From an uncultured Methylococcaceae bacterium (GTDB lineage: Bacteria; Pseudomonadota; Gammaproteobacteria; Methylococcales; Methylomonadaceae), in NCBI GenBank assembly GCA_903928685.1, contig CAIYRS010000021.1, positions 43,648-107,647 of the forward strand: DNA of 64,000 nucleotides, read 5' to 3'. A model generated the notes under the pieces. The model searched no databases and was not told where the DNA came from. It saw only the letters and a program-made list of their open reading frames with translations. How positions within the stretch are numbered: position 1 is the stretch's first letter; each line of letters starts with the position of its first letter. Positions 10,082 to 18,430 of the stretch are shown here, in pieces. Made by a program: the position numbers and the translations under genes.

Positions 10082-10294
10082 AAAAACCCTTAAACCCTTT
10101 AGGAGGTAATGTTCGTAAGAGTGAAGCCATTCTAGCCCTCGCTAACCGTAAAGAAAATATGGCAATTTGCCGCGCGACAGGATGCCGCAGTCGGATTATA
10201 GGGAAATGTAAAAACAGGCCAATTACGACGACAGCTACATTTAGCTAGAGTTCTTAATCGTTTCTATAACCTCATCATTCCAAAGGAGATAAAT
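10082..10294 (+). other. Leader/intergenic stretch before the propeller-like gene
   Basis: A 213-base gap with a strong-looking AGGAGG at 10101-10106 only two bases before an ATG that opens nine codons; I do not call this a gene. The downstream gene has its own site AAGGAGATAAAT directly before ATG 10295. No tRNA, riboswitch or repeat was recognised here. Confidence 0.4.
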
Positions 10295-11809
10295 ATGCTT
10301 GTTCGCTACATTCGAATTCCGTTAACCCTATTGGCTTTGTTGCCGATGGCGGCAATGGCGGTTTTAACCCCGCAACCCTGGGCGGGATATGCGCATGATG
10401 CACAGCATTCAGGCGTTTCTCCGGTTAAATCCCAACCATTACAACGCATTAAATGGCAAACCCCTGTCGATTTAAACCGACAATATTCCGGATCGGAATT
10501 ATTGATCCATTACGGCTCACCGATAGTCACCAAAGCCAACAACATCATCATTCCAGTAAAAACCGGAGCGACGGATGGCTTTAAAGTAGAAGTGCGTAAT
10601 GCCGTCGATGGCGTATTAAGGTACACCTTAAACACCGATTACAGCTTGCCACCGCATAATTGGGTACCTAGTTACAGCCCGACTATGACATCACGCAACC
10701 GCTTGTATTGGCCTGGGGCGGGCGGCACTGTGTATTACCGCGACAGCCCAGATTTAGCAACCGGAGCAACAGGGCAAATAGCGTTTTACGGCAATGCCAA
10801 TTACAACGCGGCAAAAGCCACTTACAACAGCGCTATTAAAATCGCCACACCCATCACAACCGACCTAGCGGGCAATATTTATTTTGGCTATGTCGCCCTC
10901 GGCAGCACGCCGTTAAATTTACAAAGCGGGATTGCCAAAATTGCTGCCAACGGCTCTGCCACCTACGTTACCGCCAAAGCCGCGTCTGGTAATGATGCCA
11001 GCATCAACCGCGTGTTGATGAACAACGCCCCCGCCTTAAATAAGTACCATACCCGCTTGTATTTTGCCGTTGCCAATAGCAACAATTTTGGCGCAGGCTA
11101 TTTGGCGATGGTTGATACCGCGACACTCACGCCCATTAGCCATATCCGGTTGCAAGACCCAAAATCAAAATTAGATGCCTTTTTACCTGCCGATGGCACC
11201 GCCTCAGTAACTGTTGGCCCCAATGGCGACGTGTTTTTCGGCGTTTTAGAAAATCCCTTCCCGTCCCATAATGATCGCGGCTGGATGTTGCATTTCAACG
11301 CGGGTTTAACCCAAACAAAAATACCCGGCTCTTTCGGCTGGGATGCCACAGCATCAATTGTTGATGCTAAATTAGTGCCGTCATATACAGGCAAATCAAC
11401 CTATTTATTGTTTACCAAATACAATAATTATCAACAATTTGCCGATGGTGTAAATAAAATCGCCATCCTTGACCCCAACGCCAAAATGCTGGATCCGGTT
11501 AACCAATCCACCTATGTAATGAAAGAAGTCATGTCCATTGCAGGCGCAACACCGGAAATAGTGCCAGGTAAACCCAATGCAGTGCGTGAATGGTGCATCA
11601 ATTCAGCGGCGATTGATCCTTTCACCAAATCCGCGTTAGCCAATAGTGAAGACGGCATACTGTACCGCTGGGATTTCCAAACCAATAGCCTAAGTGAACA
11701 AGTAACCTTAACCGAAGGCCTAGGCGAAGCCTATACGCCAACCATAATCGGCGTAGATGGTACGGTTTACGCCATCAACAACGGCATATTGTTTGCCGTA
11801 GGCCAGTAA
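10295..11809 (+). CDS. Secreted propeller-like protein (PQQ/WD-type repeats)
   Basis: A 504-residue protein with a Sec signal peptide (MLVRYIRIPLTLLALLPMAAMA, cleavage near residue 22-23). The mature part is rich in beta-strand repeats such as ITTDLAGNIYFGYV, VTVGPNGDVFFGVL and IIGVDGTVYAINNGILFAV, the pattern seen in PQQ-like beta-propellers and outer-membrane quinoprotein-like folds. I see no quinoprotein catalytic Asp/Glu set, so it is probably a binding or scaffold propeller rather than a dehydrogenase. A strong ribosome site (AAGGAGATAAAT) supports the start. It stands alone between repeat-rich gaps; partner and ligand are unknown. Confidence 0.7.
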   Translation: MLVRYIRIPLTLLALLPMAAMAVLTPQPWAGYAHDAQHSGVSPVKSQPLQRIKWQTPVDLNRQYSGSELLIHYGSPIVTKANNIIIPVKTGATDGFKVEVRNAVDGVLRYTLNTDYSLPPHNWVPSYSPTMTSRNRLYWPGAGGTVYYRDSPDLATGATGQIAFYGNANYNAAKATYNSAIKIATPITTDLAGNIYFGYVALGSTPLNLQSGIAKIAANGSATYVTAKAASGNDASINRVLMNNAPALNKYHTRLYFAVANSNNFGAGYLAMVDTATLTPISHIRLQDPKSKLDAFLPADGTASVTVGPNGDVFFGVLENPFPSHNDRGWMLHFNAGLTQTKIPGSFGWDATASIVDAKLVPSYTGKSTYLLFTKYNNYQQFADGVNKIAILDPNAKMLDPVNQSTYVMKEVMSIAGATPEIVPGKPNAVREWCINSAAIDPFTKSALANSEDGILYRWDFQTNSLSEQVTLTEGLGEAYTPTIIGVDGTVYAINNGILFAVGQ

Positions 11810-11972
11810 ACAACTTGGCCTACACCAATGAGGTGATAGCTGTTAGCCATTATCAAAATGCTCAAGAGGCAGTTGTTAAAATTTTGGCGGATTTCAAAGC
11901 CGCTGATTTGTTCAGCGTGGGCACGAACAGCATGTGCCCACCCTATCCAAGCTAACCAAATTAAGAAGAAAA

Positions 11973-12257
11973 ATGAGTAAACTAACCCCCACCCAAAACC
12001 AATCAGCCGCTAAACAATTAGGCGTTGCCGAAACCTATACAGCTTTTACCGCATCCACATCTTTAGATTTACTCGATGAAGGCTATCGGCAAGATTTAAA
12101 CCAATTGGAAGATGACGGCGAGTTTTCAGCGGATGATGTTGTCCACATTGTCGAAATGCACACCAAAACCATCCCTTTGCCAGCGGGATTTATGTACGTC
12201 GGTATGGAAAGCGAGAACCAAAAACACCAGATTTTTGGGATTGTTGATTTGAATTGA
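11973..12257 (+). CDS. Small acidic protein of unknown function
   Basis: From the ATG at 11973 (preceded by AAGAAGAAAA) the product is 94 residues, beginning MSKLTPTQNQSAAKQLG. It is soluble and acidic, without signal peptide, and reads LDLLDEGYRQDLNQLEDDGEFSADDVVHIVEMH in its middle. The frame is also open 13 codons upstream from an ATG inside a repeat-like stretch, which I consider less likely. I do not recognise a family. It follows the propeller-like gene by 163 bases, so co-transcription is possible but not shown. Confidence 0.55.
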   Translation: MSKLTPTQNQSAAKQLGVAETYTAFTASTSLDLLDEGYRQDLNQLEDDGEFSADDVVHIVEMHTKTIPLPAGFMYVGMESENQKHQIFGIVDLN

Positions 12258-12284
12258 CTGATGGGCTTGGTTTAAATTAGATCG

Positions 12285-12411
12285 TCGTTACGCTGGTTAC
12301 CAAGCTCCAGCTTACCCACAGGGCATAAATGGTAACTCCAAGTCTCAGAAGCTCTAGCTTCGAGAATGACTGGAAGCAGGAGCTTCCGATACTGCGTTCC
12401 CAAGCGCAGCC
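12285..12411. repeat. Cluster of short palindromes
   Basis: A run of small palindromes: AAGCTCCAGCTT-like, GAAGCTCTAGCTTC, GGAAGCAGGAGCTTCC and CCCAAGCGC. The composition resembles intergenic palindrome arrays seen in several bacterial groups. There is no coding signal in this part of the 477-bp gap. Confidence 0.6.
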
Positions 12412-12604
12412 TCACTGCCATTAAGTTAAGAAATAAATATTAATATTCATGTGGTTACGATGATTTTTTGCAGTGTGCATCAATCGTAGGTCGGGTTAGC
12501 GATAGCGTAACCCGACGCACTTAGCACCAAAAATGTCGGGTTACGCTATCGCTAACCCGACCTACTGATTTTTAATGCTTAAATTCTTAACTTAATGGCA
12601 GTGA
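12412..12604. mobile_element. 193-bp unit with 21-bp perfect terminal inverted repeats (MITE-like)
   Basis: The left end 12412-12432 and the right end 12584-12604 (TTCTTAACTTAATGGCAGTGA) are exact reverse complements over 21 bases. The interior holds a complete GTAG...CTAC element (12486-12565) and no reading frame. Size and structure are those of a non-autonomous miniature element; no target-site duplication is evident. Confidence 0.55.
12486..12565. repeat. GTAG...CTAC bipartite repeat
   Basis: An 80-bp unit running GTAGGTCGGGTTAGCGATAG ... CTATCGCTAACCCGACCTAC: the two outer arms are near-perfect reverse complements, and each half also contains GGGTTA...TAACCC type pairing. It is the cleanest copy of the family in the window. 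Confidence 0.85.
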
Positions 12605-12734
12605 AGCGCAGCCTGGGAATGAGCGTCAAAGTTTTGCTAATTTAAAATCCCTCGCTTGCGACCTTTTCCCCCATTTATCCGTCTTATCTACATCTCCTTG
12701 AGATAATCCCATTTTTTACCCACAGGAACACCCC

Positions 12735-13250
12735 ATGAAACGTTTCCACGTCCACATTGCCGTTAATGGCATCCAAGAAAGTGTCGATTTTTATAGCAAA
12801 TTATTCGGTCAGCCGCCTAGCAAGCAGCAAAGCGATTATGCAAAATGGATGCTGGAAGACCCGAAAGTGAATTTTGCCATTTCCGCCCGAGGCCACGCGC
12901 TGGGTTTAAACCATTTTGGATTTCAGGTGGAAACTAGCGAAGAATTGGCGGAACTGAAACAACACGCACAAAGCGCATCGGCGGGTAATCTGCTGGATGA
13001 AGGCGAAACCGCGTGTTGCTACGCCAATAGCGAAAAGCATTGGACGATAGACCCGCAAGGGCTGGCTTGGGAAAACTTCTTGACCTTATCGGACGCGCTC
13101 ACTTTTGGCGAAGACAATATCCCCGTTCCGGAAGCCAATAGCGCCTGCTGTGTGCCTGTGAATATACCGATCACCAGCATCGGCAAAAGTAAATCAGCCT
13201 GCTGCGTTCCTAATCCTGAAGCCAGCGGCACCGATAGTTGTTGTGAATAA
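12735..13250 (+). CDS. arsI: ArsI/CadI-type dioxygenase with cysteine-rich tail
   Basis: The 171-residue product begins MKRFHVHIAVNGIQESVDFYSKLFG, a vicinal-oxygen-chelate fold. It carries the family signature ACCYANSEKHW (Cys94-Cys95), His5, His60 and Glu113 at the expected metal-ligand positions. In characterised ArsI this enzyme cleaves the carbon-arsenic bond of trivalent organoarsenicals such as methylarsenite. After the fold (about residue 120) there is a tail with three more adjacent Cys pairs, two of them in a repeated SACCVP motif. No arsR, arsM or arsB gene is next to it, so arsenic specificity is an inference from the family; CadI-like metal binding is the alternative. Confidence 0.8.
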   Translation: MKRFHVHIAVNGIQESVDFYSKLFGQPPSKQQSDYAKWMLEDPKVNFAISARGHALGLNHFGFQVETSEELAELKQHAQSASAGNLLDEGETACCYANSEKHWTIDPQGLAWENFLTLSDALTFGEDNIPVPEANSACCVPVNIPITSIGKSKSACCVPNPEASGTDSCCE

Positions 13251-13268
13251 TGAACGAAATGGATCAAG

Positions 13269-14825
13269 CTAATGCGCCGCTTTATCCGCCACACACAACC
13301 ATTTCGCCAAGAAAAACACCACGCCCATCAACGCATAAGCCATGGCCCATTCCCAAGCGGGAGTTAACGACAGCGCCGTATCGCTAGCTGTCCAGCGGTA
13401 AGAATGGATCAAACCGCTGGCGGATAAAAGGCTTGCCGCACCGCTCCACAGCGCGGCGTTGATAAATTGCCGCTCGATGACCGCGACCGTCATCGCCGCC
13501 AAAATCATCGCGGTGAAAATAAAGCCCTGTTCCAAAGCAAATGCACCGTGAATCCAAATGTCCGCCATTTGGAAGCGGCTGATTAAATCATTATTAAACA
13601 CGCTTTGGTTTGCATCGCTGGCGGCACGTACCCCGCTTTTCGCCATGAACGCGCCCCACGCGGCAATGCCCGGCAACAAGCCCAACACCACAGCAGGCGC
13701 GTGACTTTTCGGGGTTTCTTGAAACGCTTGCGCGGCGATAACGATGCCTATCCACAACACAATCGCCATGCCCGCATCAATCGGCACGGCCCACGCGATG
13801 TACGACAAGCTTCCGGTCAGGCAAATCACCGTCATAAACGCGCCGTTCATGATCGAATAACCCACCCGCGCACCCATCGCCTTCCAACCGGGATGACCGA
13901 TATAAATCGTGGTCGGGAAGCACGAACCAAACACACACGCCGCCAAAGTGCCGATACCGTTCGCCATTAACGACGGACGCGTCGGGAAACTGTCACCCGC
14001 CGCTTCTGCCGATTCAATGTTCTGCAAAGAGCCAATCACGTTAAATAAACCCATCGGGATAATTACCGATAAATACGTCAAGCTTTGCGGCGAAGCCAAC
14101 GCCGCCCATAAATCACCGACAACGGGTATCGGCAAAAACAATCCCAGGTCGTTTTCTGGCTTGATGCCCACAGGCGCCAAGCCCATTATCCAAGACAACA
14201 ACACGCCTAATAACACAGCCACCAAACCGCCCGGAATATTGCCGCGAAATTTCAGCTTGCCGAAATACACCAATAAAATCACCGCCAAGGTTACCAAACC
14301 GACAACCGGATGCGCGTAAGTGCGGAACAAGAAACCCAAGGAAATGAAGGTCAGGGCAATGCCGGATAAGGTCGATAACAAGGCCGCACGAGGCGTGGCT
14401 TTTCGTAAGCGTTCGGCGACAAACGACCCGAACAGCTCGATCAAACCCGAACCGAAACACGCCAATAAACCCGCTTGCCACGCGATGATGTCAGGATTCG
14501 CCGCCCCCGCCGCCACGGCAACCATTTTCGCGGGCAACATCACCAAAAAGATATGCGCGAATAATGACACGGTATTGATGCCATAAGGCAAGGCGCAAAT
14601 GTCGTCACGCCCAGTCAAAGCCGCTAATTGCTTGGCTTGGTAAGCGTAATAAAGATTGCCGACCAACAAAGACACCGCCGCACCAGGCAAGATATGCCGA
14701 TAAATTAAGTCATCAGAAAAGCCCAACACATGGCTACATAAACCGACAATCACCAGCAATTGCACGAGATTGTCCAAAGCCAAACCAAAAAAACCGTCAA
14801 TATCGGCACGTACAAACCATTTCAT
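13269..14825 (-). CDS. NCS2-family permease (nucleobase/xanthine type)
   Basis: The 518-residue protein has about 12-14 hydrophobic segments, starting MKWFVRADIDGFFGLALDNLVQLL. It has the NCS2 hallmark segments: an N-terminal GRDDICALPYGINT stretch, the substrate-site region SLQNIESAEAAGDSF and GSCFPTTIYIGHPGWKAMGARVGYS. It is closest in pattern to the AzgA-like purine permeases that take up purines with protons; the exact substrate is not determinable by eye. It ends 18 bases after the end of arsI (convergent). The upstream side is a repeat-filled gap of 361 bases. Confidence 0.8.
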   Translation of the reverse strand: MKWFVRADIDGFFGLALDNLVQLLVIVGLCSHVLGFSDDLIYRHILPGAAVSLLVGNLYYAYQAKQLAALTGRDDICALPYGINTVSLFAHIFLVMLPAKMVAVAAGAANPDIIAWQAGLLACFGSGLIELFGSFVAERLRKATPRAALLSTLSGIALTFISLGFLFRTYAHPVVGLVTLAVILLVYFGKLKFRGNIPGGLVAVLLGVLLSWIMGLAPVGIKPENDLGLFLPIPVVGDLWAALASPQSLTYLSVIIPMGLFNVIGSLQNIESAEAAGDSFPTRPSLMANGIGTLAACVFGSCFPTTIYIGHPGWKAMGARVGYSIMNGAFMTVICLTGSLSYIAWAVPIDAGMAIVLWIGIVIAAQAFQETPKSHAPAVVLGLLPGIAAWGAFMAKSGVRAASDANQSVFNNDLISRFQMADIWIHGAFALEQGFIFTAMILAAMTVAVIERQFINAALWSGAASLLSASGLIHSYRWTASDTALSLTPAWEWAMAYALMGVVFFLAKWLCVADKAAH

Positions 14826-14932
14826 AGGCGCATCCTTGAAAAAGTTGAAATTAATGGTTGGTCATCTTACCGATTTGAAGGTTTAAGCGGTAGTTGGTGG
14901 TTAAGGAATTGAAGAACGGGTGAAGTTTTGTG

Positions 14933-14958
14933 GGAGTCCAAAACATGTTTTGGACTCC
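14933..14958. repeat. 26-bp perfect palindrome, CATG core
   Basis: GGAGTCCAAAACA / TGTTTTGGACTCC, perfectly self-complementary, centred at 14945/14946. The same arms recur at 20062-20089; a related palindrome with other arms is at 30592-30619. Confidence 0.85.
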
Positions 14959-15027
14959 GATAATGATGGTGTGGAACTTGCTCAGATTTGCTTCGATTAA
15001 TTGTGAATGGCTTGTGTTGCGGGGAAC

Positions 15028-15076
15028 GGATTTTTCCATTCATCCTTCGACAAGCTCAGGACGAACGGAAAAATCC
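15028..15076. repeat. Core-plus-arms hairpin, copy 1
   Basis: The core CCTTCGACAAGCTCAGGACG is flanked by GGATTTTTCC (15028-15037) and its exact complement GGAAAAATCC (15067-15076). The core is shared with 20131-20193, 24115-24177 and 24464-24518; the arms are unique to this copy. Confidence 0.85.
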
Positions 15077-15116
15077 TGAAATATACGACCTATCTAATTG
15101 ATATATAATGTAAATT

Positions 15117-15156
15117 ATTAGCTTAATGGCAGTGATGCCGGAGCGTGGGAACTATA
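15117..15156. repeat. TTAATGGCAGTGA-type repeat
   Basis: TTAGCTTAATGGCAGTGATG followed by CCGGAGCGTGGGAACTATAA. The same roughly 44-bp sequence occurs inverted at 25606-25650, and its first part forms the terminal inverted repeats of 12412-12604. Confidence 0.7.
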
Positions 15157-15186
15157 AAATTGATTATTGAATGACAGCACTAAACT

Positions 15187-16878
15187 TTAGCCCTGTTCTT
15201 GCGCTTGGCTTAAAGCTTCCCACCAATCCAAGCCTTCATGGCCTAATTTTTTGGACAGGTCACTTAATTCTTGTAAATCCTTTTTTAGTCCAATCTCCTT
15301 AGCGATAACATAAGCATTTATCAAAAATGAAATTGCCTCTTCCCGCTTATTTAGGGTTAAAAGTATGTGTCCGATATTCAATAAAACGGAACACTCACCA
15401 ACTCTATCAGCAATTATTTTTCTGATTTGAAGTGATTGCATTAAATAAATTAACGCACCTTCATGGTTGCCTTTGGAAATTTCGACAACTGCAAAATTAT
15501 TAAGGGTTGCTCCCTCAGACTGCTTATCACCAATATCTTGTTGGATTTTTAACGCACTCTCTAAGTAACCTATACTAGTTTCGTAATCACCTTGGACGTA
15601 AGCGGTTATAGCTAAATTATTAAGCGTTATGGCTTCACCGTGTTTATTTCCGATTTTTTTGCAGACGTTTAAAGACTCATTCAAAAATCGTAATTCTTCT
15701 TCGTAATCTCCCCTTTGATGATAAATTTGAGAAATATTATTAAGAGTTGCCGCTTTTAGTTCGTAATCACCATGAATTTCACAAATATTCAGCGATTGAG
15801 TTAGATAATTTAAAGCTTCTTTGTCATTACCTAAAGCACTATAAATTTGGGAAATATTATTTAGTGCGATTCCTTCCATTTGTTGATTTCTAGTGATTTG
15901 ACAAATTTTAAGTGCCCCGAGTAGGCAGTTTAAAGAGTTTTCATATTCACCTTTCTTTTTTAAAATCTGTGAAATGTTAATAAGGAGTTCGCATTCCCCG
16001 ACTTTGTTATTCATGGCTTTATTTACTTGTAACGATTGATCCATGTAACTTAAGCCTGTGTCGTAATCGCCCAAAGTTATATACATTTGTGAGATATTAC
16101 TAAGCGCTGCTATTTCCCCTGTTACATTTTTTATTGATTGGTATGCTCCAAGTGATTTTTGAAACTGACTTAGTGCATGTTGATATTCTCCTATCGAATC
16201 ATATAGAAGCCCCAACCGATTCAGTAAATCACCTTGAGTTTTCGAAACTGCTTGTCCTGCCAATTCTTCCAGTAAATTTTCAAGATTAACAATCCAACGC
16301 TGTTTTTCTGCCAAGGTCAATTGTCCGACAAAGTTTTCCTTCAAACTTTCCCAAGTGCTAGTCATCAAACTGAGCTTGTCCGTTTCCGGCAAGTGAAACT
16401 CATAAACGCCGCTACGCCAATCGGCAAAGTCGGGTGCTTCGCGGAAAATTTCAGTCACTAAAAAATCAGGAAGCCAAAACACCACAGGATGATTAATGCG
16501 CCCGAAATGTTCGCGCCGCCAGTTGAGTTCTTGCAGGACGTGGCGGTCTTTTAAATGGTGCAGTTTTTCCAAATCGTAAATAAATACAATGGCTTCATCG
16601 CTGGCATCGGCTAGCAAGTACGACATTTGTACATCGATATAAATGTCGTTTTCGGGAACGAGCGGCAATTCCAGAATGGGTTTAGCAAGATTAGTTTTGA
16701 GCGCGGCAACCAACGTTTGCCGCAGTAAGACGGTGTTGCAACTGACAAAATACAGGCCAAAACCTTTGCACAGTTGCAGGGCGCGGCGCAGGTTTTTTAG
16801 TTCTGGATGTTGGCTAAATAGATCAGGTGCGTCCATTGCGTTAAGGGCTTGGGCTTTGGGTGCGGCGAATTTCGGCAA
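15187..16878 (-). CDS. TPR protein with N-terminal P-loop-like domain, partner of ATPase
   Basis: The 563-residue protein has a globular N-terminal domain (about 1-200; LNWRREHFGRINHPVVFWLPDFLV, DFADWRSGVYEFH). Then come eight tandem tetratricopeptide repeats of exactly 40 residues (about 216-535), most starting ALNNISQIY-like and containing GDYE..L.YL..SL. TPR arrays bind other proteins. The N-terminal domain looks like a nucleotide-binding fold without a clear Walker A, so it may be a non-catalytic partner. The start overlaps the upstream ATPase gene by 38 bases, implying coupled translation. The repeat half is clearly AT-richer than its neighbours, suggesting transfer. Its function is unknown; a signalling or defence role is possible. 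Confidence 0.75.
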   Translation of the reverse strand: MPKFAAPKAQALNAMDAPDLFSQHPELKNLRRALQLCKGFGLYFVSCNTVLLRQTLVAALKTNLAKPILELPLVPENDIYIDVQMSYLLADASDEAIVFIYDLEKLHHLKDRHVLQELNWRREHFGRINHPVVFWLPDFLVTEIFREAPDFADWRSGVYEFHLPETDKLSLMTSTWESLKENFVGQLTLAEKQRWIVNLENLLEELAGQAVSKTQGDLLNRLGLLYDSIGEYQHALSQFQKSLGAYQSIKNVTGEIAALSNISQMYITLGDYDTGLSYMDQSLQVNKAMNNKVGECELLINISQILKKKGEYENSLNCLLGALKICQITRNQQMEGIALNNISQIYSALGNDKEALNYLTQSLNICEIHGDYELKAATLNNISQIYHQRGDYEEELRFLNESLNVCKKIGNKHGEAITLNNLAITAYVQGDYETSIGYLESALKIQQDIGDKQSEGATLNNFAVVEISKGNHEGALIYLMQSLQIRKIIADRVGECSVLLNIGHILLTLNKREEAISFLINAYVIAKEIGLKKDLQELSDLSKKLGHEGLDWWEALSQAQEQG

Positions 16879-18163
16879 ATTCGTCTTGCAGCCAACGGAT
16901 GTGGCTTAAGGCCGGATGTAAGGCCGCCCAACGCTCGCCGTTTTCGTATTCATGCACTAAGCGCAAACGCAGCAATGGTTCGTATTTTTTGTCGCCATCG
17001 GCGGAGATGCGGCGGTCGGTTTGGACTTCGAACAAAAGCGGGACAAAGTCTTTTTGCAGCATTCGGTCGTAATCTTTGACCAAGTTGCGTATCGCCCGCC
17101 CAACATCGCTTTGCCGGATAACGGAGTCGGCAGTTTCGCAGCAGGGACGGATGAGATGGAATAAGTCGCGGATGGAACCGCCGCTCATGTTGATTAATTC
17201 AACGAGCAGGTTTTCATTTTCAAATAAGGTGGCGACGTTTAGGCGTTTTTTTATCAATTCGATTAATTTCGCTTGTCCTTCTGGCGTTTGGTATTTGACC
17301 ATTGGTAAGACAAAGGCGCGGTCGGTGTAATAATCACGCGTATTGAAGGAAAAGGTGACAGAAATGGGGACGGTGTAAACGATATGGCAATTGGGTGCGT
17401 TCAATTGCTCGGCATGGTTGATGTAAAAATCGCTGTGCGTGGATTCGTTGTCTTTGATGGGGCGATAACCCATTTTTTCCAAGCCATCAATAATGACTAC
17501 CAAATCGGCATAGCCCTTTTTTTGTAATTGGGTGCGTGCTGCCAGTAACAAGTCATTGAGTTTAGCAATGAAGAGGCTTAAATCCCTTTCAATAATCCGG
17601 CGGATTTCTTTTCGGTGGCTGCTACCGCTGCGAATTTCACCAGTTAATTGGCTTAGCAAGCTGATAAAGGGCAGAGCTATTTTGGCTTCGCCGCTTGCTG
17701 AGGCTTTGGCATTAACTTCTTTGCCGTAAACTTCTGTCATGACAGTGTCTGCAAACCAACCTTCAATGTCTTTAACCAAGGCCGATTTCAAGGGCATTTT
17801 CTTTTCTTTCATTTCCTCGGCGACTGCTTGGGCGATGTTTAGCAACACGTCTTGGTAGTTGATTTCTGTTTTATCCAGACTTTGCTCAACGTCGATATAG
17901 ACCACAAAATATTGCCTGTCTTCCAATTTTTGTTGCAGGCGTTTTAATTCGGTTGATTTGCCGCTGCCGATATGTCCAGTGAATAGTTGTTTATGAAAAC
18001 CTGCATTTTGATTGGTAAGGGCAATTCGCTTAACTAAGATGTTAATGGAGTCGCCATTGCGTACTTCTGATAAATCAATGTAACGCAGGTCGTTGGCTTC
18101 TAAGGGCAGGTCTGGATTACAGGCGTTGTAAGCGTCATCTAAATTATCAACAGTGTTATTCAT
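16841..18163 (-). CDS. P-loop ATPase of STAND/AAA type, paired with TPR protein
   Basis: The 440-residue protein has Walker A GHIGSGKST (63-71), a strongly hydrophobic Walker B LVVIIDGLEKM (221-231), and downstream helical segments such as LINMSGGSIRDLFHLIRPCC that look like the lid of AAA/STAND ATPases. There is no signal peptide or membrane helix. These ATPases usually act as molecular switches. Its stop lies within the first codons of the TPR gene (38-base overlap), so the pair is one operon and probably one complex. It stands alone between the antiporter-like cluster and the NCS2 permease gene, flanked by repeats. The specific function is not recognisable. Confidence 0.78.
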   Translation of the reverse strand: MNNTVDNLDDAYNACNPDLPLEANDLRYIDLSEVRNGDSINILVKRIALTNQNAGFHKQLFTGHIGSGKSTELKRLQQKLEDRQYFVVYIDVEQSLDKTEINYQDVLLNIAQAVAEEMKEKKMPLKSALVKDIEGWFADTVMTEVYGKEVNAKASASGEAKIALPFISLLSQLTGEIRSGSSHRKEIRRIIERDLSLFIAKLNDLLLAARTQLQKKGYADLVVIIDGLEKMGYRPIKDNESTHSDFYINHAEQLNAPNCHIVYTVPISVTFSFNTRDYYTDRAFVLPMVKYQTPEGQAKLIELIKKRLNVATLFENENLLVELINMSGGSIRDLFHLIRPCCETADSVIRQSDVGRAIRNLVKDYDRMLQKDFVPLLFEVQTDRRISADGDKKYEPLLRLRLVHEYENGERWAALHPALSHIRWLQDEFAEIRRTQSPSP

Positions 18164-18430
18164 TGTTTTGTTGCTGCGTTAATGTAAATCGGAAAAAGCG
18201 GTTAATGTCGCCCTAATTTTGGAGCAGTATAGTCTTTTGTGGTGTGGTTTTCGATGACTGTGCGGCCTTGCTAGTTGTATCTAAAAGGTTTTTAACCACA
18301 ATATACAAATGCAGATAACACATCTTTGTTAATGGTTTTGAGTTTAATCGGAAAATCGGAGGGCTAATAACTGAAGTTGCACAGTAACGCGTTTTTCTAA
18401 TTTCAACCCGCAGAAATTGTCTGCCTAATA

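Noticed and set aside
10109..10135. Nine-codon leader peptide after AGGAGG
   Set aside because: Spacing to the ATG is too short and nothing suggests attenuation there.
15270..16235. Regular 120-bp periodic similarity that could suggest a direct-repeat or CRISPR array
   Set aside because: It is the DNA of eight 40-residue TPR units in one frame; no CRISPR-type repeat and spacer pattern.
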